A stretch of DNA of 64,000 bases from Thalassotalea mangrovi (GCF_005116735.1 NZ_SWDB01000003.1:62001-126000), one strand, 5' to 3'; positions 52,932 through 62,757 are shown, counted from the first letter of the stretch. Notes: generated by a model not told the origin, from the letters alone. A program made the numbers and translations.

Positions 52932-54491
52932 TTAGATTTTTTGAAAGTCATTCTCCTGCAGGCGTGTTAGCAGCTCCCGGTTAGTAGGTAATTGCTGTTT
53001 TGCCTGCTGCCAGCTTTGTTGCAGCCACTGAGATTGCTGTTGTGCTTTTTCTCGTTGTGCCGGGCTGGTAACCGGCGAATCCATCCGTAACTCCGGTCGC
53101 ATCCCATAAAGGATAAACTCATAACTTTCTTTGGTGAACGGCTCATACTGGCTGCTAAAGTCATATTTAGATATCGGATTTTCCAGCCAATAGTCCAAAC
53201 GTTGTTGTAAACCTTCGGGAATCGAAGCCGGGTCTTTATTGTCGCGCCAGAACGGGGAATCATCACGCTCTGAAAGTACGTAATGCATCTTGATAAACTC
53301 AACGGTTTTCTGCCAGCGAAAGGCAAACGACTCATTAAACTGATTGCGAACATAATCCATGCCACGCTGATTTTTGGGGAATTGTTCGGCCAACATAAAA
53401 CAGGCCGCTTCGATCAGGAAAATTGCGCTGGCTTCGAGGGGTTCCATAAAGGCTGCAGATAAGCCGATGCCGATACAGTTTTTTTCCCAGAACGTTTGCC
53501 GATGACCAACCCGCATCTGCAGGTGCCGAGCCTCAAGCTCTGCTTCGCTATCATTAAGGTAGTCTCTTAATAACTGCTCAGCCTGCTCCGCCGATGAATA
53601 CTTGCTGGAATATACATAACCAGTGCCGCGTCGGCTCTGTAAGCCTATATCCCAGATCCAACCGGCTTCCTGGGCAGTGCTGATAGTTTGCGAGGCGATA
53701 GGGCATTCAGGAGTCTTGTACGGTGCCTGAATGGTAACAGCACGATCGACAAACAACACATCATTAAGATCGATAAAGGGCACCTTAAGAGCTTCTCCGA
53801 GCAATAAAGATTTAAACCCGGAGCAATCAATAAACAGGTCAGCACCGAGATCGTCAGTCCTGTCCGTACTTAATGACCGGATGCTACCGTCATTATCTAA
53901 GTGGACGTCGGTAACGTTGGCACTAATGTAATTAACGCCCAGCTCTGTGGTGGCCACCGTTTTCAGAAGCTGGCTAAACTTACCGGCATCGAGGTGGTAG
54001 GCGTAGTTAAAGACGCCCTGGTATTGAGGCGTTACCATCATCTTCGGGGCTAAATGGTGCTGACATACCTGTTCCTGTAATGAGATAGCATTGGCATAGC
54101 TGGAAAAGCCGAGCGAGCCGTCGAGCCAATAGGGAACCGGGTTAAACTCCCAGGAAAAGCCAGGGCCATCAAACAGGTGATAGTAAAAGTTATCGGTGTT
54201 GCCTTGCGCAGGACGATGCCAGTTAACGAACTTTGACGCCTGTTTAAAGCTAACATCGCATTCGCGGATAAAACGAGATTCATCAACACCAATGCGTTGC
54301 AGGGTAGTTCGCATCGTTGGCCAGGTACCCTCTCCAACACCGATGATCGGGACGTCAGGAGATTCCACCAGGGTAATTGTAATGGTATCCGCGGCTTCTT
54401 GATTTAGTTGTCTGGCAAGGTAGCAGGCGGTCAACCAACCGGCGGTACCACCACCAACAATGGTAACTGAGTTTATGGCGTCTGAATTCAT
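52932..54491 (-). CDS. Flavin-dependent tryptophan halogenase-like protein 2
   Basis: A 519-residue halogenase-like flavoprotein. It has GGGTAG (13-18), GVGEGTWP (51-58), the candidate catalytic lysine K83 in SFKQASKF and a PLEASA segment near the end of the FAD domain. The WxWxIP motif is changed to WIWDIG (278-283), with Gly replacing Pro, so the halogenating channel may differ. It is convergent with halogenase 1 and about 90 bases downstream of namZ on the same strand, probably the last gene of the symporter-murQ-namZ transcript. The substrate is unknown; identity to protein 1 is moderate in the motifs. Confidence 0.87.
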   Translation of the reverse strand: MNSDAINSVTIVGGGTAGWLTACYLARQLNQEAADTITITLVESPDVPIIGVGEGTWPTMRTTLQRIGVDESRFIRECDVSFKQASKFVNWHRPAQGNTDNFYYHLFDGPGFSWEFNPVPYWLDGSLGFSSYANAISLQEQVCQHHLAPKMMVTPQYQGVFNYAYHLDAGKFSQLLKTVATTELGVNYISANVTDVHLDNDGSIRSLSTDRTDDLGADLFIDCSGFKSLLLGEALKVPFIDLNDVLFVDRAVTIQAPYKTPECPIASQTISTAQEAGWIWDIGLQSRRGTGYVYSSKYSSAEQAEQLLRDYLNDSEAELEARHLQMRVGHRQTFWEKNCIGIGLSAAFMEPLEASAIFLIEAACFMLAEQFPKNQRGMDYVRNQFNESFAFRWQKTVEFIKMHYVLSERDDSPFWRDNKDPASIPEGLQQRLDYWLENPISKYDFSSQYEPFTKESYEFILYGMRPELRMDSPVTSPAQREKAQQQSQWLQQSWQQAKQQLPTNRELLTRLQENDFQKI

Positions 54492-54583
54492 ATTTGATTG
54501 TTATTATGATTGTTATTCAACGTTGATGAACCATGACATAAGCCCGGGTAAACATCAATCTGCAACCACTTCCAGGACAAACG

Positions 54584-55819
54584 CTAAGGATACAACAGGT
54601 ACTTGGCACGCATCTGTTTGTAGGCGGTTAGCGATTCTTCCCAGCTAGCCCTTATCTGCTGTTCCGACTTTCCGGCGGCAATGGCCATTCGTAACTGATT
54701 GGTACCAGCGAGTTTGTCAAAAAACTCAGGCCGTTGGAAAAACTCGATGCCTTTGCCTTTAAAGGTGCTATGCCATTCAAGCAGGTAGCTGAGCTGTAGT
54801 CCATGAACATCGGATTGGCGCAAATCCTGACCCTGTAATTTCGTATCCTGAAGTTTCGGATACAGGGCTGCCCCTGGAGTCGACTTCGGGGTAAATGTAA
54901 ATTTGCCGATATGAGCACCGCTGTCTTTTTCAAAGCCAATCACCTGAAATGGAAACGGCGTACCGCGGCCAATGCTAATCGGTGTAGCCTCGAAAAAACA
55001 CAGCGATGGATAAAGTGCAACCGAACGACTGTTGGGAAGATTTGGACTGGGTTTGACCGGCAATGCATAGGGCATTTGATGATGGTAGCCTTGCATTTCT
55101 ACCAGTTTCAGATCTAGTCGCTTATCGGTTTTCAGCCAGCCCTCGCCAACAATCATCTGCGCCAGTTCAGCGACCGTAAGTCCGTGCAATACCGGGATCG
55201 GGTGCAGGCCAACAAAGGAAGTAAACTCAGGTTCTAAAATAGGGCCGTCAATCCAGGCACCATTCGGGTTGGGACGATCAAATACCCAGAATTGCAGTTG
55301 GTTGTCGGCGGCCGCCTCCATCATGTAATGCATTGAGCTGATGTATGTGTAAAAACGCAGGCCGACGTCCTGGATGTCGAAAATCAACACATCCAGTTGT
55401 TGCAGAATGGCATCATCTGGACGTTTTTGACTGCCATAGATGGATACAATGTCGATACCAGTCTTGCTATCAACCGACGAGTCAACTTTGGCTCCGGCGT
55501 CATAATCGCCGCGAAAACCATGCTCTGGCGCAAAAATAAAGCGGATATCTATGTCATTGTCCAGTAAAAAGTCGACCAGGTGTTGGTTGTTCACTCGTGA
55601 GGTTTGGTTAACAATAACCCCAACGCGCTTATCGGCAAGCGCTGGCAGGTATTGGCCGATGCGCTCGGCTCCCAGCGTCAGAGGTTTGTTGGAAGAGGGT
55701 TCAGGTATCAAGCCTTCCCTGGCCTGAATACCTGATGTCGTCAACTGTAAGCAAATTGCCAGTAGCAAAATGCCATATATTCTTTTGGCCGTTGGTGCCA
55801 TCAACGATACATTGCTCAT
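54584..55819 (-). CDS. namZ: Exo-beta-N-acetylmuramidase NamZ (DUF1343)
   Basis: A 411-residue secreted protein with a signal sequence (hydrophobic core about 15-30, ending GIQA). It matches DUF1343/NamZ: RVGVIVNQTSRV, FAPEHGFRG (E99, H100), DIQDVGLRFYTY and FDRPNPNG. NamZ (YbbC) of Bacillus subtilis removes MurNAc from the non-reducing end of peptidoglycan chains. There it is encoded with nagZ and murQ, as here. The gene starts one base after the stop of the kinase-MurQ gene. With NagZ it would dismantle glycan chains from the end in the periplasm. Confidence 0.9.
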   Translation of the reverse strand: MSNVSLMAPTAKRIYGILLLAICLQLTTSGIQAREGLIPEPSSNKPLTLGAERIGQYLPALADKRVGVIVNQTSRVNNQHLVDFLLDNDIDIRFIFAPEHGFRGDYDAGAKVDSSVDSKTGIDIVSIYGSQKRPDDAILQQLDVLIFDIQDVGLRFYTYISSMHYMMEAAADNQLQFWVFDRPNPNGAWIDGPILEPEFTSFVGLHPIPVLHGLTVAELAQMIVGEGWLKTDKRLDLKLVEMQGYHHQMPYALPVKPSPNLPNSRSVALYPSLCFFEATPISIGRGTPFPFQVIGFEKDSGAHIGKFTFTPKSTPGAALYPKLQDTKLQGQDLRQSDVHGLQLSYLLEWHSTFKGKGIEFFQRPEFFDKLAGTNQLRMAIAAGKSEQQIRASWEESLTAYKQMRAKYLLYP

Positions 55820-55820
55820 A

Positions 55821-57686
55821 TCAAAGTGGATCTTTGCCTGTCATCTGTTCATGCTGCTGAGCATGATATGCTTCCACTGCCCGGCGCAGAAATCCGTGCT
55901 GTTCTTTAAGAAGTTGCTTACCCTGCTCGGTATCCACTCCGGTCAATAAATGCAATATCGCCAATTTGGCTTTATAGCCGGATTTATTCAATGCCTCTAA
56001 CGCGGTATCGCGATCACAATTGGTCGCCTGCATCACAATTCGGATGGCTCGTGCATACAGTTTTTCATTGCTGGCATTCACATCGACCATCAGGTTTTCA
56101 TAACTCTTACCCGATCTGATCATACTCGCCGTCGTTAACATGTTAAGCACCAGTTTTTGGGCGGTGCCGGATTTTAGCCGGGTCGAGCCGGTCAATACTT
56201 CAGGGCCAACCACCGGACAAATGTTCACTTTTGCATGTCGTGATACTTCTGAACCTGGATTACAGGTCAGAGAAATCGTATTTGCGCCTATTGAGTTCGC
56301 ATAATCCAGGCCACCAATAACATAGGGAGTGCGCCCACTGGCGGCAATACCAACCAGGACATCATCGGCGCAAAAATTAATTTCTTTCAGGTCATTAACC
56401 GCGCCCTGCGGGTTATCCTCGGCACCTTCAACCGCTTTATAAACAGCCTGGTTGCCACCGGCAATTAAACCAACGACCTGGTTGTGAGACACGCTAAAGG
56501 TGGGTGGACATTCAACCGCGTCAAGAATCCCGAGACGACCGCTGGTGCCAGCGCCTAAATAGATTAAACGACCGCCCCTGGCAAACGCGCGCACGATCAA
56601 TTCCACCGCGTCACTGATAGGGCCGATACATCGTTGTACCGCAACTGGTACGTAAGCGTCCTCTTCGTTCAATCGTTCGAGGATTTCTCTCGATGTCATT
56701 AAATCAACTTGCATCGTATTCGGGTTGCGTTCTTCCGACACCATGCTATTCAATTGCGCCAGCAGCTGGCCTTGCTCATCACTGTCTTCTTCAATGCGCG
56801 TGGTATGAACGAGCGTGTTCTTCTGCGCTAGTTGGCGAGCGAGTAGACAGGCTCCATCAACAGAGCTTCCTTGTGCCAACTGACATTTTTGTTGATAGCG
56901 AACCTCAAGGTGGCTCAGCGTTGGCACCGACAATCCCCCCATTAATACCACTGGAACCGATTCATTTTTTAAGGTGAGATCCATTAATTGCTCAACATCG
57001 CGGGCATGGCGGCTGGCCAGCAATTTTGCTTTGTCACAGCTATCGGCTAGTTCAAATACGGTTGGCGCAAATGCTGCGTAATCTGCTGGTTTGGCGTTAC
57101 GTAACCAATTTAAAATGTCATCCTGATTTCTACCAATCTGGCTTTGAATATAGGTAGCTAACGCGCTTTTCTGTTGACGCTGCTCATCGATTTCCTGAAG
57201 CAGTACCTTTACGGCGTGAAACCCCATTTTCGCGCCACTACCTTCATCGCCAATAGGAAAGCCCCAGCCACCGGCATAGGCTTCCTGGTTTTCTCCTTTT
57301 AACAAGGCACCGACAGAGCCTGTTCCCAGCGCGATTACTGCCACAGGCTTGCCTAAGTTAGCGCCGTATAACGAGGTTCTGGCGTCATTAAAAATCTCAA
57401 GGGCTGCAAACGGATAAGAAAGTCGATTGCGCAGTCTTTGTACCTGGGTGCGGTTGCCGGCTCCTGCCAGACCCATAACCACAGCAATGTCTTGTGGCTC
57501 AACATTTGCCCGTTGCAAAAGTCGGTCAATGAGTCCTAACAGGGCGATGCAGGCGCCTTCAAAATCGTTGGTCAATGAGCTCGAACCAGCACTGTCCTCA
57601 AAACACAGTCCGGTTTCCATTTGTTGCAAACGACCTATGGTTTTCGTACCACCACCGTCAATACCGAGAATGTATTTAACCGTCAT
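55821..57686 (-). CDS. murQ: Bifunctional amino-sugar kinase / MurNAc-6-phosphate etherase (MurK-MurQ fusion)
   Basis: A 621-residue fusion. Residues 1-292 are a BadF/BadG-type sugar kinase with the phosphate-binding DGGGTKT (10-16), ALGTGSVG (119-126) and [13 protein letters not shown] segments. After a short linker, residues from about 312 match E. coli MurQ along the whole length: [19 protein letters not shown] with E392, VEGAED (419-424), ASGRTPYV and [10 protein letters not shown]. The first half would make MurNAc-6-phosphate (and perhaps GlcNAc-6-phosphate), the second removes D-lactate to give GlcNAc-6-phosphate. The ATG follows the stop of the symporter directly (TAAATG) and has GGAGGT 10 bases upstream. 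Confidence 0.92.
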   Translation of the reverse strand: MTVKYILGIDGGGTKTIGRLQQMETGLCFEDSAGSSSLTNDFEGACIALLGLIDRLLQRANVEPQDIAVVMGLAGAGNRTQVQRLRNRLSYPFAALEIFNDARTSLYGANLGKPVAVIALGTGSVGALLKGENQEAYAGGWGFPIGDEGSGAKMGFHAVKVLLQEIDEQRQQKSALATYIQSQIGRNQDDILNWLRNAKPADYAAFAPTVFELADSCDKAKLLASRHARDVEQLMDLTLKNESVPVVLMGGLSVPTLSHLEVRYQQKCQLAQGSSVDGACLLARQLAQKNTLVHTTRIEEDSDEQGQLLAQLNSMVSEERNPNTMQVDLMTSREILERLNEEDAYVPVAVQRCIGPISDAVELIVRAFARGGRLIYLGAGTSGRLGILDAVECPPTFSVSHNQVVGLIAGGNQAVYKAVEGAEDNPQGAVNDLKEINFCADDVLVGIAASGRTPYVIGGLDYANSIGANTISLTCNPGSEVSRHAKVNICPVVGPEVLTGSTRLKSGTAQKLVLNMLTTASMIRSGKSYENLMVDVNASNEKLYARAIRIVMQATNCDRDTALEALNKSGYKAKLAILHLLTGVDTEQGKQLLKEQHGFLRRAVEAYHAQQHEQMTGKDPL

Positions 57687-59279
57687 TTACGGTTGAACCT
57701 CCATTTGTTTGACCTTCAGCGGGTCATGATTATTGTTGCCTGCGAAACACACCAAAAAGGATAGAAGGGCACCGATGCAAAGTTGCCAGGTGAATCCAAG
57801 GTTAAACTGCCATTGGTCAGGCAAAATATTGTCTATAACATAAGGTTGAAACACTAAGCTGACCAAAAAGCCGGTTATCAACGCCATCGGCACCGTGGTT
57901 GCGCTGCCACGATTGGTAAACACCGCGGTAAAATAAACGCCGAGCAGGCCGCTATATGAAAACACCATCACGCTCAGGGCAAAGGCCAGTAACGGCATAT
58001 CTGAATATTGCTGCCAGTAATAACACAGTACCGCCATCGAACTTAACGCCATGGCTACCAGAGCCATGCCGACCTGACCGGCTTTAACAAAATGTTGGGC
58101 GGGTTTGTTTATCTGTCGTTTTTCAAGATAAGGACGATACATATCCTGCACCAACACAGATGCCATTGAATTTAAGCCTGAATTAAGTGTAGATAATGCA
58201 GCGGCAATCACACCTATGGTTACCAGGCCTTTAACGCCTGCAGGGATCTCATTGAGCACATAATACATGAATATCGTAATCTTCTCGCCGGAAAAGGTCT
58301 GATTGATGGTTTGTGCGGTTTCCCCCATTGCTAAGTCCGGACGTTGGTACAAGAGGTAAAGCAAAAGGCCGATGGCAATAAACAGGAACATCACCGGGAT
58401 TACCATAATTACCGAATAAATCATTGCCAGGCTACCTTGTCTGGCGTCTTTACAGGTAAGCACACGTTGCGTCATGTCCTGATCCAGGCCAAATGCGGCG
58501 ATATTCAATAGCACAAAACCGGTAAGTGCAGACCAGACGGTAAAAACACCGGATGAGGTAAAGTCAAGATTGAAATTAAACACCGTCAGTTTTGATTGCT
58601 CTCTGTCAGGTGGGTTTTGCAAGGCATCAAGGATCTGCGAAAAATCCGCCGGGATCGCCTGTAACAGGAAGTACAGAACTAATATTGCGGCGCTCACGTA
58701 CACGCAACACTGAATGGCATCGGAATAGATTACCGTGCGGATGCCGCCAATGATTGAATACAACAGGCCAACAGTGGTTAACACCAACGTCGAGATGATG
58801 ACATTTTCAGCACTGATATTGCCAAATAGGATCATTGAGACGGCGATCGCCGCCATATACAAACGCGCCCCGCTAGCAAATACCCGTCCAAACAGGTACA
58901 TCATGCCTGCCTGCTTCTGCGCCCGTTTACCAAACCGCTGGGACAGAAGCTCGTATACGGTGGTGACTTTATGCTGGTAGAATTTCGGGATCAGGAAGAA
59001 TGCCACAAAAAATGCGGCGATAAAGGCACCCATATTTGTGGCCAGATAGGATAAGTCATTGCGGTAGCCCTGGTCAGGCCCACCCAGAAATGTCGCTGCC
59101 GATTGTGAGGTTGCCAGTACGGAAACGGCTACCAGGAACACCGGCATTTTATGACCGCCAAGGAAATATTCGTCGGTATTGGCGGATTTTTGTCGATTGA
59201 AGTACCAACCTGTTGATATCATCACCAACACGTATACGGTAAATACCAGCCAATCGGCAGTGGCGAACTGTGTCGTCAT
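57687..59279 (-). CDS. Sodium:solute symporter (SSS family), probable MurNAc/GlcNAc importer
   Basis: A 530-residue SSS transporter with about 13-14 helices. The early YFLGGHKMPVFLVAVSVLAT and QSAATFLGGPDQGYRNDL segments and the later GLVTIGVIAAALSTLNSGLNS (about residue 355) match the sodium-binding region of SGLT-like proteins. It is the first gene of the operon with kinase-MurQ, NamZ and halogenase 2, and it is divergent from nagZ. The context suggests uptake of unphosphorylated MurNAc or GlcNAc; this fits the presence of a kinase and the lack of a PTS permease. The substrate is inferred from the neighbours only. Confidence 0.9.
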   Translation of the reverse strand: MTTQFATADWLVFTVYVLVMISTGWYFNRQKSANTDEYFLGGHKMPVFLVAVSVLATSQSAATFLGGPDQGYRNDLSYLATNMGAFIAAFFVAFFLIPKFYQHKVTTVYELLSQRFGKRAQKQAGMMYLFGRVFASGARLYMAAIAVSMILFGNISAENVIISTLVLTTVGLLYSIIGGIRTVIYSDAIQCCVYVSAAILVLYFLLQAIPADFSQILDALQNPPDREQSKLTVFNFNLDFTSSGVFTVWSALTGFVLLNIAAFGLDQDMTQRVLTCKDARQGSLAMIYSVIMVIPVMFLFIAIGLLLYLLYQRPDLAMGETAQTINQTFSGEKITIFMYYVLNEIPAGVKGLVTIGVIAAALSTLNSGLNSMASVLVQDMYRPYLEKRQINKPAQHFVKAGQVGMALVAMALSSMAVLCYYWQQYSDMPLLAFALSVMVFSYSGLLGVYFTAVFTNRGSATTVPMALITGFLVSLVFQPYVIDNILPDQWQFNLGFTWQLCIGALLSFLVCFAGNNNHDPLKVKQMEVQP

Positions 59280-59334
59280 CGTTATACCCGTTACAAAAAT
59301 CTCTGGAAGAGAATATATAATTCCTGATAAATTA

Positions 59335-59359
59335 AAAAAATAATAATAAATTATTTTTT
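59335..59359. promoter_or_regulatory. Candidate RpiR/MurR operator between the symporter and nagZ
   Basis: An AT-only inverted repeat with 10-base arms AAAAAATAAT / ATTATTTTTT and a 5-base spacer. It contains AATAAATTATT at 59345-59355, the third copy of the 11-mer found before the regulator and the TonB receptor. It lies in the 138-base divergent gap and could control both directions. Confidence 0.6.
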
Positions 59360-59417
59360 AAGAGTCTATCGCTAAGTGTTAAAAATTAAAAAAAATTGCA
59401 TAGAGGGGAAGCATTTC

Positions 59418-61373
59418 ATGAATAAGCCGGTTTATTCCTGGATAAAAATAGTCGCTGGCAGCCTGATATTTTTGCTATCACTGACGGCATGCGAAAGTGC
59501 GAAAAATGATACCTATAGTAAATTAACTGGCAACCTCCGGGTGGCACTAGCGCAAAAGATTATGCTGGATTTACGTTATTACTGCCAGAGCGAGCAGTTG
59601 ATTAACGTTAACGGAAAACAGGTTTGTCGCACCCCGCTTACTCAGTTACCGCCGGAATTGGCGGCTATGATTCAGGATTCGAACATTGGTGGCATAATCC
59701 TGTTTGCGGAAAACCTGGAGTCGATCGAGCAGGTAGTAACCCTGAATTACGATATGCAACAGGCGGCCAGAGCTTCCTATTCAGGGCTGGATTTATTCAT
59801 TTCTATCGACCAGGAAGGCGGTCGGGTAGCGCGTTTACCACGCGAGCAGGTAACGTCGTTTAGTGGCAATATGGCGATCGGTGCCACCCAGGCGAAGTCC
59901 GGCAATTATTTTGCCGAACAAACCGGCAGAATTATAGGAGTCGAACTCGCGGCATTAGGCTTTAATCTGAATCATGCACCCAATGTCGATGTCAATGTCA
60001 ATGCAGATAACCCGGTGATTAATGTCCGATCATTTGGCGAACAGGCAGAGCAGGTGGCAGAACTTGGAAGTGCACAACTTAATGCCATGCAACAGCAGGG
60101 CGTGATCGGCACGTTAAAACATTTTCCTGGTCATGGTGACACCAATGTCGACTCTCATACCGGACTTCCCCGGGTTGACCACCATCTAGAACAAATCGTT
60201 AATGTCGATCTGCTGCCTTTTCAGCGGGCCATCGATCAGGGGCTGGCAAAAATGATCATGACCGCTCATATCCAATATCCGCAGCTGGACGATTCCACCT
60301 TCAATGCCAGTGACGGCAGCACGATGATAAAACCCGCGACCATGTCGAAGCGAATTTTGACTGATTTGCTGCGCACGCAAATGGGGTTTAATGGGGTAGT
60401 GATCACTGATGCCCTTGATATGGCAGGGATTAGTCACTTCTTTAATCCTGTCGATGCGATTATAGAAACCTTTAATGCGGGTTCTGATATCGCCCTGATG
60501 CCATTTCGCATTCGCAAAGCAGAAGATATTGCAACACTATCCCAGGTGCTTGACCAGCTTGAACAGGCAGTGGCAGATGGCCGCTTATCGGAGCAGCAAG
60601 TGTATGACTCAGTGCAGCGAATCTTTACTTTAAAACAACAAATTCCTTCCCGCTTTAACAACAACACCCTGGCCGCTAATATTGCCTATGCAGACGGTGT
60701 GGTCGGCACCAATGCGCATCGTGACATTGAACGGCAACTGGCTGAGCAGTCTCTGGTGATGGTCAAAAATGAACAGGCAATACCGATTGCTGATAACAGT
60801 AAGGTGCACCTGTTAATGCCGGATTTGGGCAAATGCCGGGCATTGCAACAAGCCATCGACGCGACTAATCCACAGCTTAATATCAGTTGCAGTGATCTGC
60901 ATCAGCTTGATTTTGCCAAAGCGCATCATCAGGTAATGCAGGCTGACGTAGTTGTCGCTGCCAGTATCACGCCGAACCAAAGCGCTGCAGAAATGGGGGG
61001 AGTCGAGGATCTGGAATTGATATTCGAAAAGCGCGAAAAACTGAGTAAAAAAGAACAGCAACAGCAGCTTATCCAGTTGCTGAGCCTGGCAAAAGCAAAC
61101 AATAAAACCACCATCTTTGTCAGTCTGCGAGCGCCTTATGAAATGACGCGTTATCACCATGATAGTGATGCCCTGGTTGCGACGTTCTCATACAACGTTC
61201 ACAGTGTCACCCAGTCCGACACAGATACGACCGTTACCGGCCCAGCTTACGTAGCGTTAGCTAAACTACTGACGGGAAAAATAACCGCGTCCGGACAATT
61301 ACCGGTAACTATTGATGTTAATGATAGGGACCTGACTGAGAATAATAACGATAGCGATACGAGTAATGATTAA
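59418..61373 (+). CDS. nagZ: Beta-N-acetylglucosaminidase NagZ (GH3), lipoprotein with C-terminal domain
   Basis: A 651-residue GH3 enzyme from the ATG at 59418, which has AGGGGAA 7 bases upstream. The signal ends with the lipobox LTAC (Cys 25), so it is anchored in the envelope. The catalytic TIM barrel carries the NagZ signature KHFPGHGDT (234-242) followed by the conserved DSH, and the nucleophile region ITDALDM. About 250 more residues form a second domain (as in Bacillus NagZ, about 640); E. coli NagZ has the barrel only (about 340) and is cytoplasmic. It removes GlcNAc from peptidoglycan ends, complementing NamZ. It overlaps nagX by 8 bases. Confidence 0.92.
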   Translation: MNKPVYSWIKIVAGSLIFLLSLTACESAKNDTYSKLTGNLRVALAQKIMLDLRYYCQSEQLINVNGKQVCRTPLTQLPPELAAMIQDSNIGGIILFAENLESIEQVVTLNYDMQQAARASYSGLDLFISIDQEGGRVARLPREQVTSFSGNMAIGATQAKSGNYFAEQTGRIIGVELAALGFNLNHAPNVDVNVNADNPVINVRSFGEQAEQVAELGSAQLNAMQQQGVIGTLKHFPGHGDTNVDSHTGLPRVDHHLEQIVNVDLLPFQRAIDQGLAKMIMTAHIQYPQLDDSTFNASDGSTMIKPATMSKRILTDLLRTQMGFNGVVITDALDMAGISHFFNPVDAIIETFNAGSDIALMPFRIRKAEDIATLSQVLDQLEQAVADGRLSEQQVYDSVQRIFTLKQQIPSRFNNNTLAANIAYADGVVGTNAHRDIERQLAEQSLVMVKNEQAIPIADNSKVHLLMPDLGKCRALQQAIDATNPQLNISCSDLHQLDFAKAHHQVMQADVVVAASITPNQSAAEMGGVEDLELIFEKREKLSKKEQQQQLIQLLSLAKANNKTTIFVSLRAPYEMTRYHHDSDALVATFSYNVHSVTQSDTDTTVTGPAYVALAKLLTGKITASGQLPVTIDVNDRDLTENNNDSDTSND

Positions 61374-62568
61374 ACTGTTTTCGGGTTACGCTCGCAATAT
61401 TATCGAGCAACTACCTCCGGGCCGGTTATTGGCCCTTGATGTATTTCGTGGCATCACCATAGCGGCAATGATACTGGTCAATAACCCAGGAAGCTGGTCC
61501 TACGTATATGGGCCGATGGCGCACGCTCAATGGCACGGTTGGACGATTACCGATCTGATCTTTCCTTTTTTTATTTTTATTGCCGGTGTGTCGGTCGCCA
61601 TTGTAATGAATCGGGAGCTGGCTAAGGGTACTGATAAGAAATATTTACTGAAACATGCGTTGATTCGAGCCAGCAAATTATTTGCGCTAGGCTTGTTTCT
61701 GGCGTTGTTTTATTACAATTTCACCGATCCTGAATTCAGCTGGTTGGATGCCAGGTTATTCTCTATCCGGGTAATGGGCGTTTTACAGCGTATTGGTCTG
61801 GTGTACTTTGCTACGGTAGTTATCGTCCTTTACTGGGGCAATATCGGGCGTGCTGTCTGGGCAGTTGCATTGCTATTAGGTTACTGGGCATTGCTGATGT
61901 TGGTCCCGTATAGCGATGCATCGGGCATTCAATACGTTGGCCTGCTTGAATTTGGTAACTCACTGCCGGCCTATGTGGATAATCTACTACTGACCGGTAA
62001 GCATTTGTATTATGCCAGTGCCGAACCTTTTGCTTTCGATCCAGAAGGAATAATTAGTACCGTACCAGCTATCAGCGGTTGTCTTGCGGGCGTATTCACC
62101 GGTAACCTGCTAACCAATAAGGATACCAGTTTAACCGCGAAAACTAAGAAAATGCTGGTCATTGGATTGGTCTGTGCCATCGCCGGCGAGCTGTGGGGGC
62201 TTGTGTTTCCGGTAAATAAGGCACTCTGGACCTCGAGTTTTGTGTTAATGACCACTGGTTGGGCTCTGATAATACTTGCAGCGCTTACCTGGCTTATCGA
62301 TATTCGTGGCAAAAAATACTGGAGTGCGCCTTTTGTGGTGTGTGGTGCCAACGCCATTTTCTTCTTCATGTTCTCTGGCGTTGTTGCTCGTATCCTGTTA
62401 ATGATTCCAGTCGCCGATACAACATTAAAAGGCTGGCTTTTTAGCCAGGTTTTTCAACCTGCCTTTGGTAACTTTAATGGCTCACTGATGTTTGCGATAA
62501 GTTTTATGTTTGCCTGTTATTGGGTTCTGGACTACCTGTATCGCCGCAAAATATTTTTCAAGGTGTAA
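61366..62568 (+). CDS. nagX: NagX-like transmembrane acyltransferase (HGSNAT/DUF5009 family)
   Basis: A 400-residue membrane protein with about 10 helices. The N-terminal LALDVFRGITIAAMILVNNPGSW, the WHGWTITDLIFPFFIFIAGVSV segment and the VMGVLQRIGLVYF segment are typical of the NagX/heparan-alpha-glucosaminide acetyltransferase-like family. Such genes are frequent in amino-sugar loci of marine gammaproteobacteria and Xanthomonas; a role in moving or modifying GlcNAc at the inner membrane has been suggested. Its ATG lies within the nagZ 3' end (8-base overlap), so both are one transcript. Confidence 0.85.
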   Translation: MIKLFSGYARNIIEQLPPGRLLALDVFRGITIAAMILVNNPGSWSYVYGPMAHAQWHGWTITDLIFPFFIFIAGVSVAIVMNRELAKGTDKKYLLKHALIRASKLFALGLFLALFYYNFTDPEFSWLDARLFSIRVMGVLQRIGLVYFATVVIVLYWGNIGRAVWAVALLLGYWALLMLVPYSDASGIQYVGLLEFGNSLPAYVDNLLLTGKHLYYASAEPFAFDPEGIISTVPAISGCLAGVFTGNLLTNKDTSLTAKTKKMLVIGLVCAIAGELWGLVFPVNKALWTSSFVLMTTGWALIILAALTWLIDIRGKKYWSAPFVVCGANAIFFFMFSGVVARILLMIPVADTTLKGWLFSQVFQPAFGNFNGSLMFAISFMFACYWVLDYLYRRKIFFKV

Positions 62569-62688
62569 GCAAATCTCGGCTCAGGTATGAATAAAAAATG
62601 ATCTAAGCGATGTCAGTATTGATGAGGGCAGGCTGGTAGTGTAGGTAGAAAATGAACATTAAATCTGCTTGAAAATCATACAGAAATA

Positions 62689-62708
62689 AAAATGATCCTG
62701 ATCATTTT
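62689..62708. promoter_or_regulatory. Palindrome upstream of the DUF4397 lipoprotein
   Basis: A perfect 9-bp inverted repeat AAAATGATC-CT-GATCATTTT. The core TGATCCTGATCA resembles CRP/FNR-type sites (TTGATN4ATCAA) with one base changed in each half. It is centred about 60 bases before the start codon. Confidence 0.4.
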
Positions 62709-62757
62709 GTCCGCCGTAAGGTTGAATGCGACTTCAAACTTTACAAGAGGAACAACA

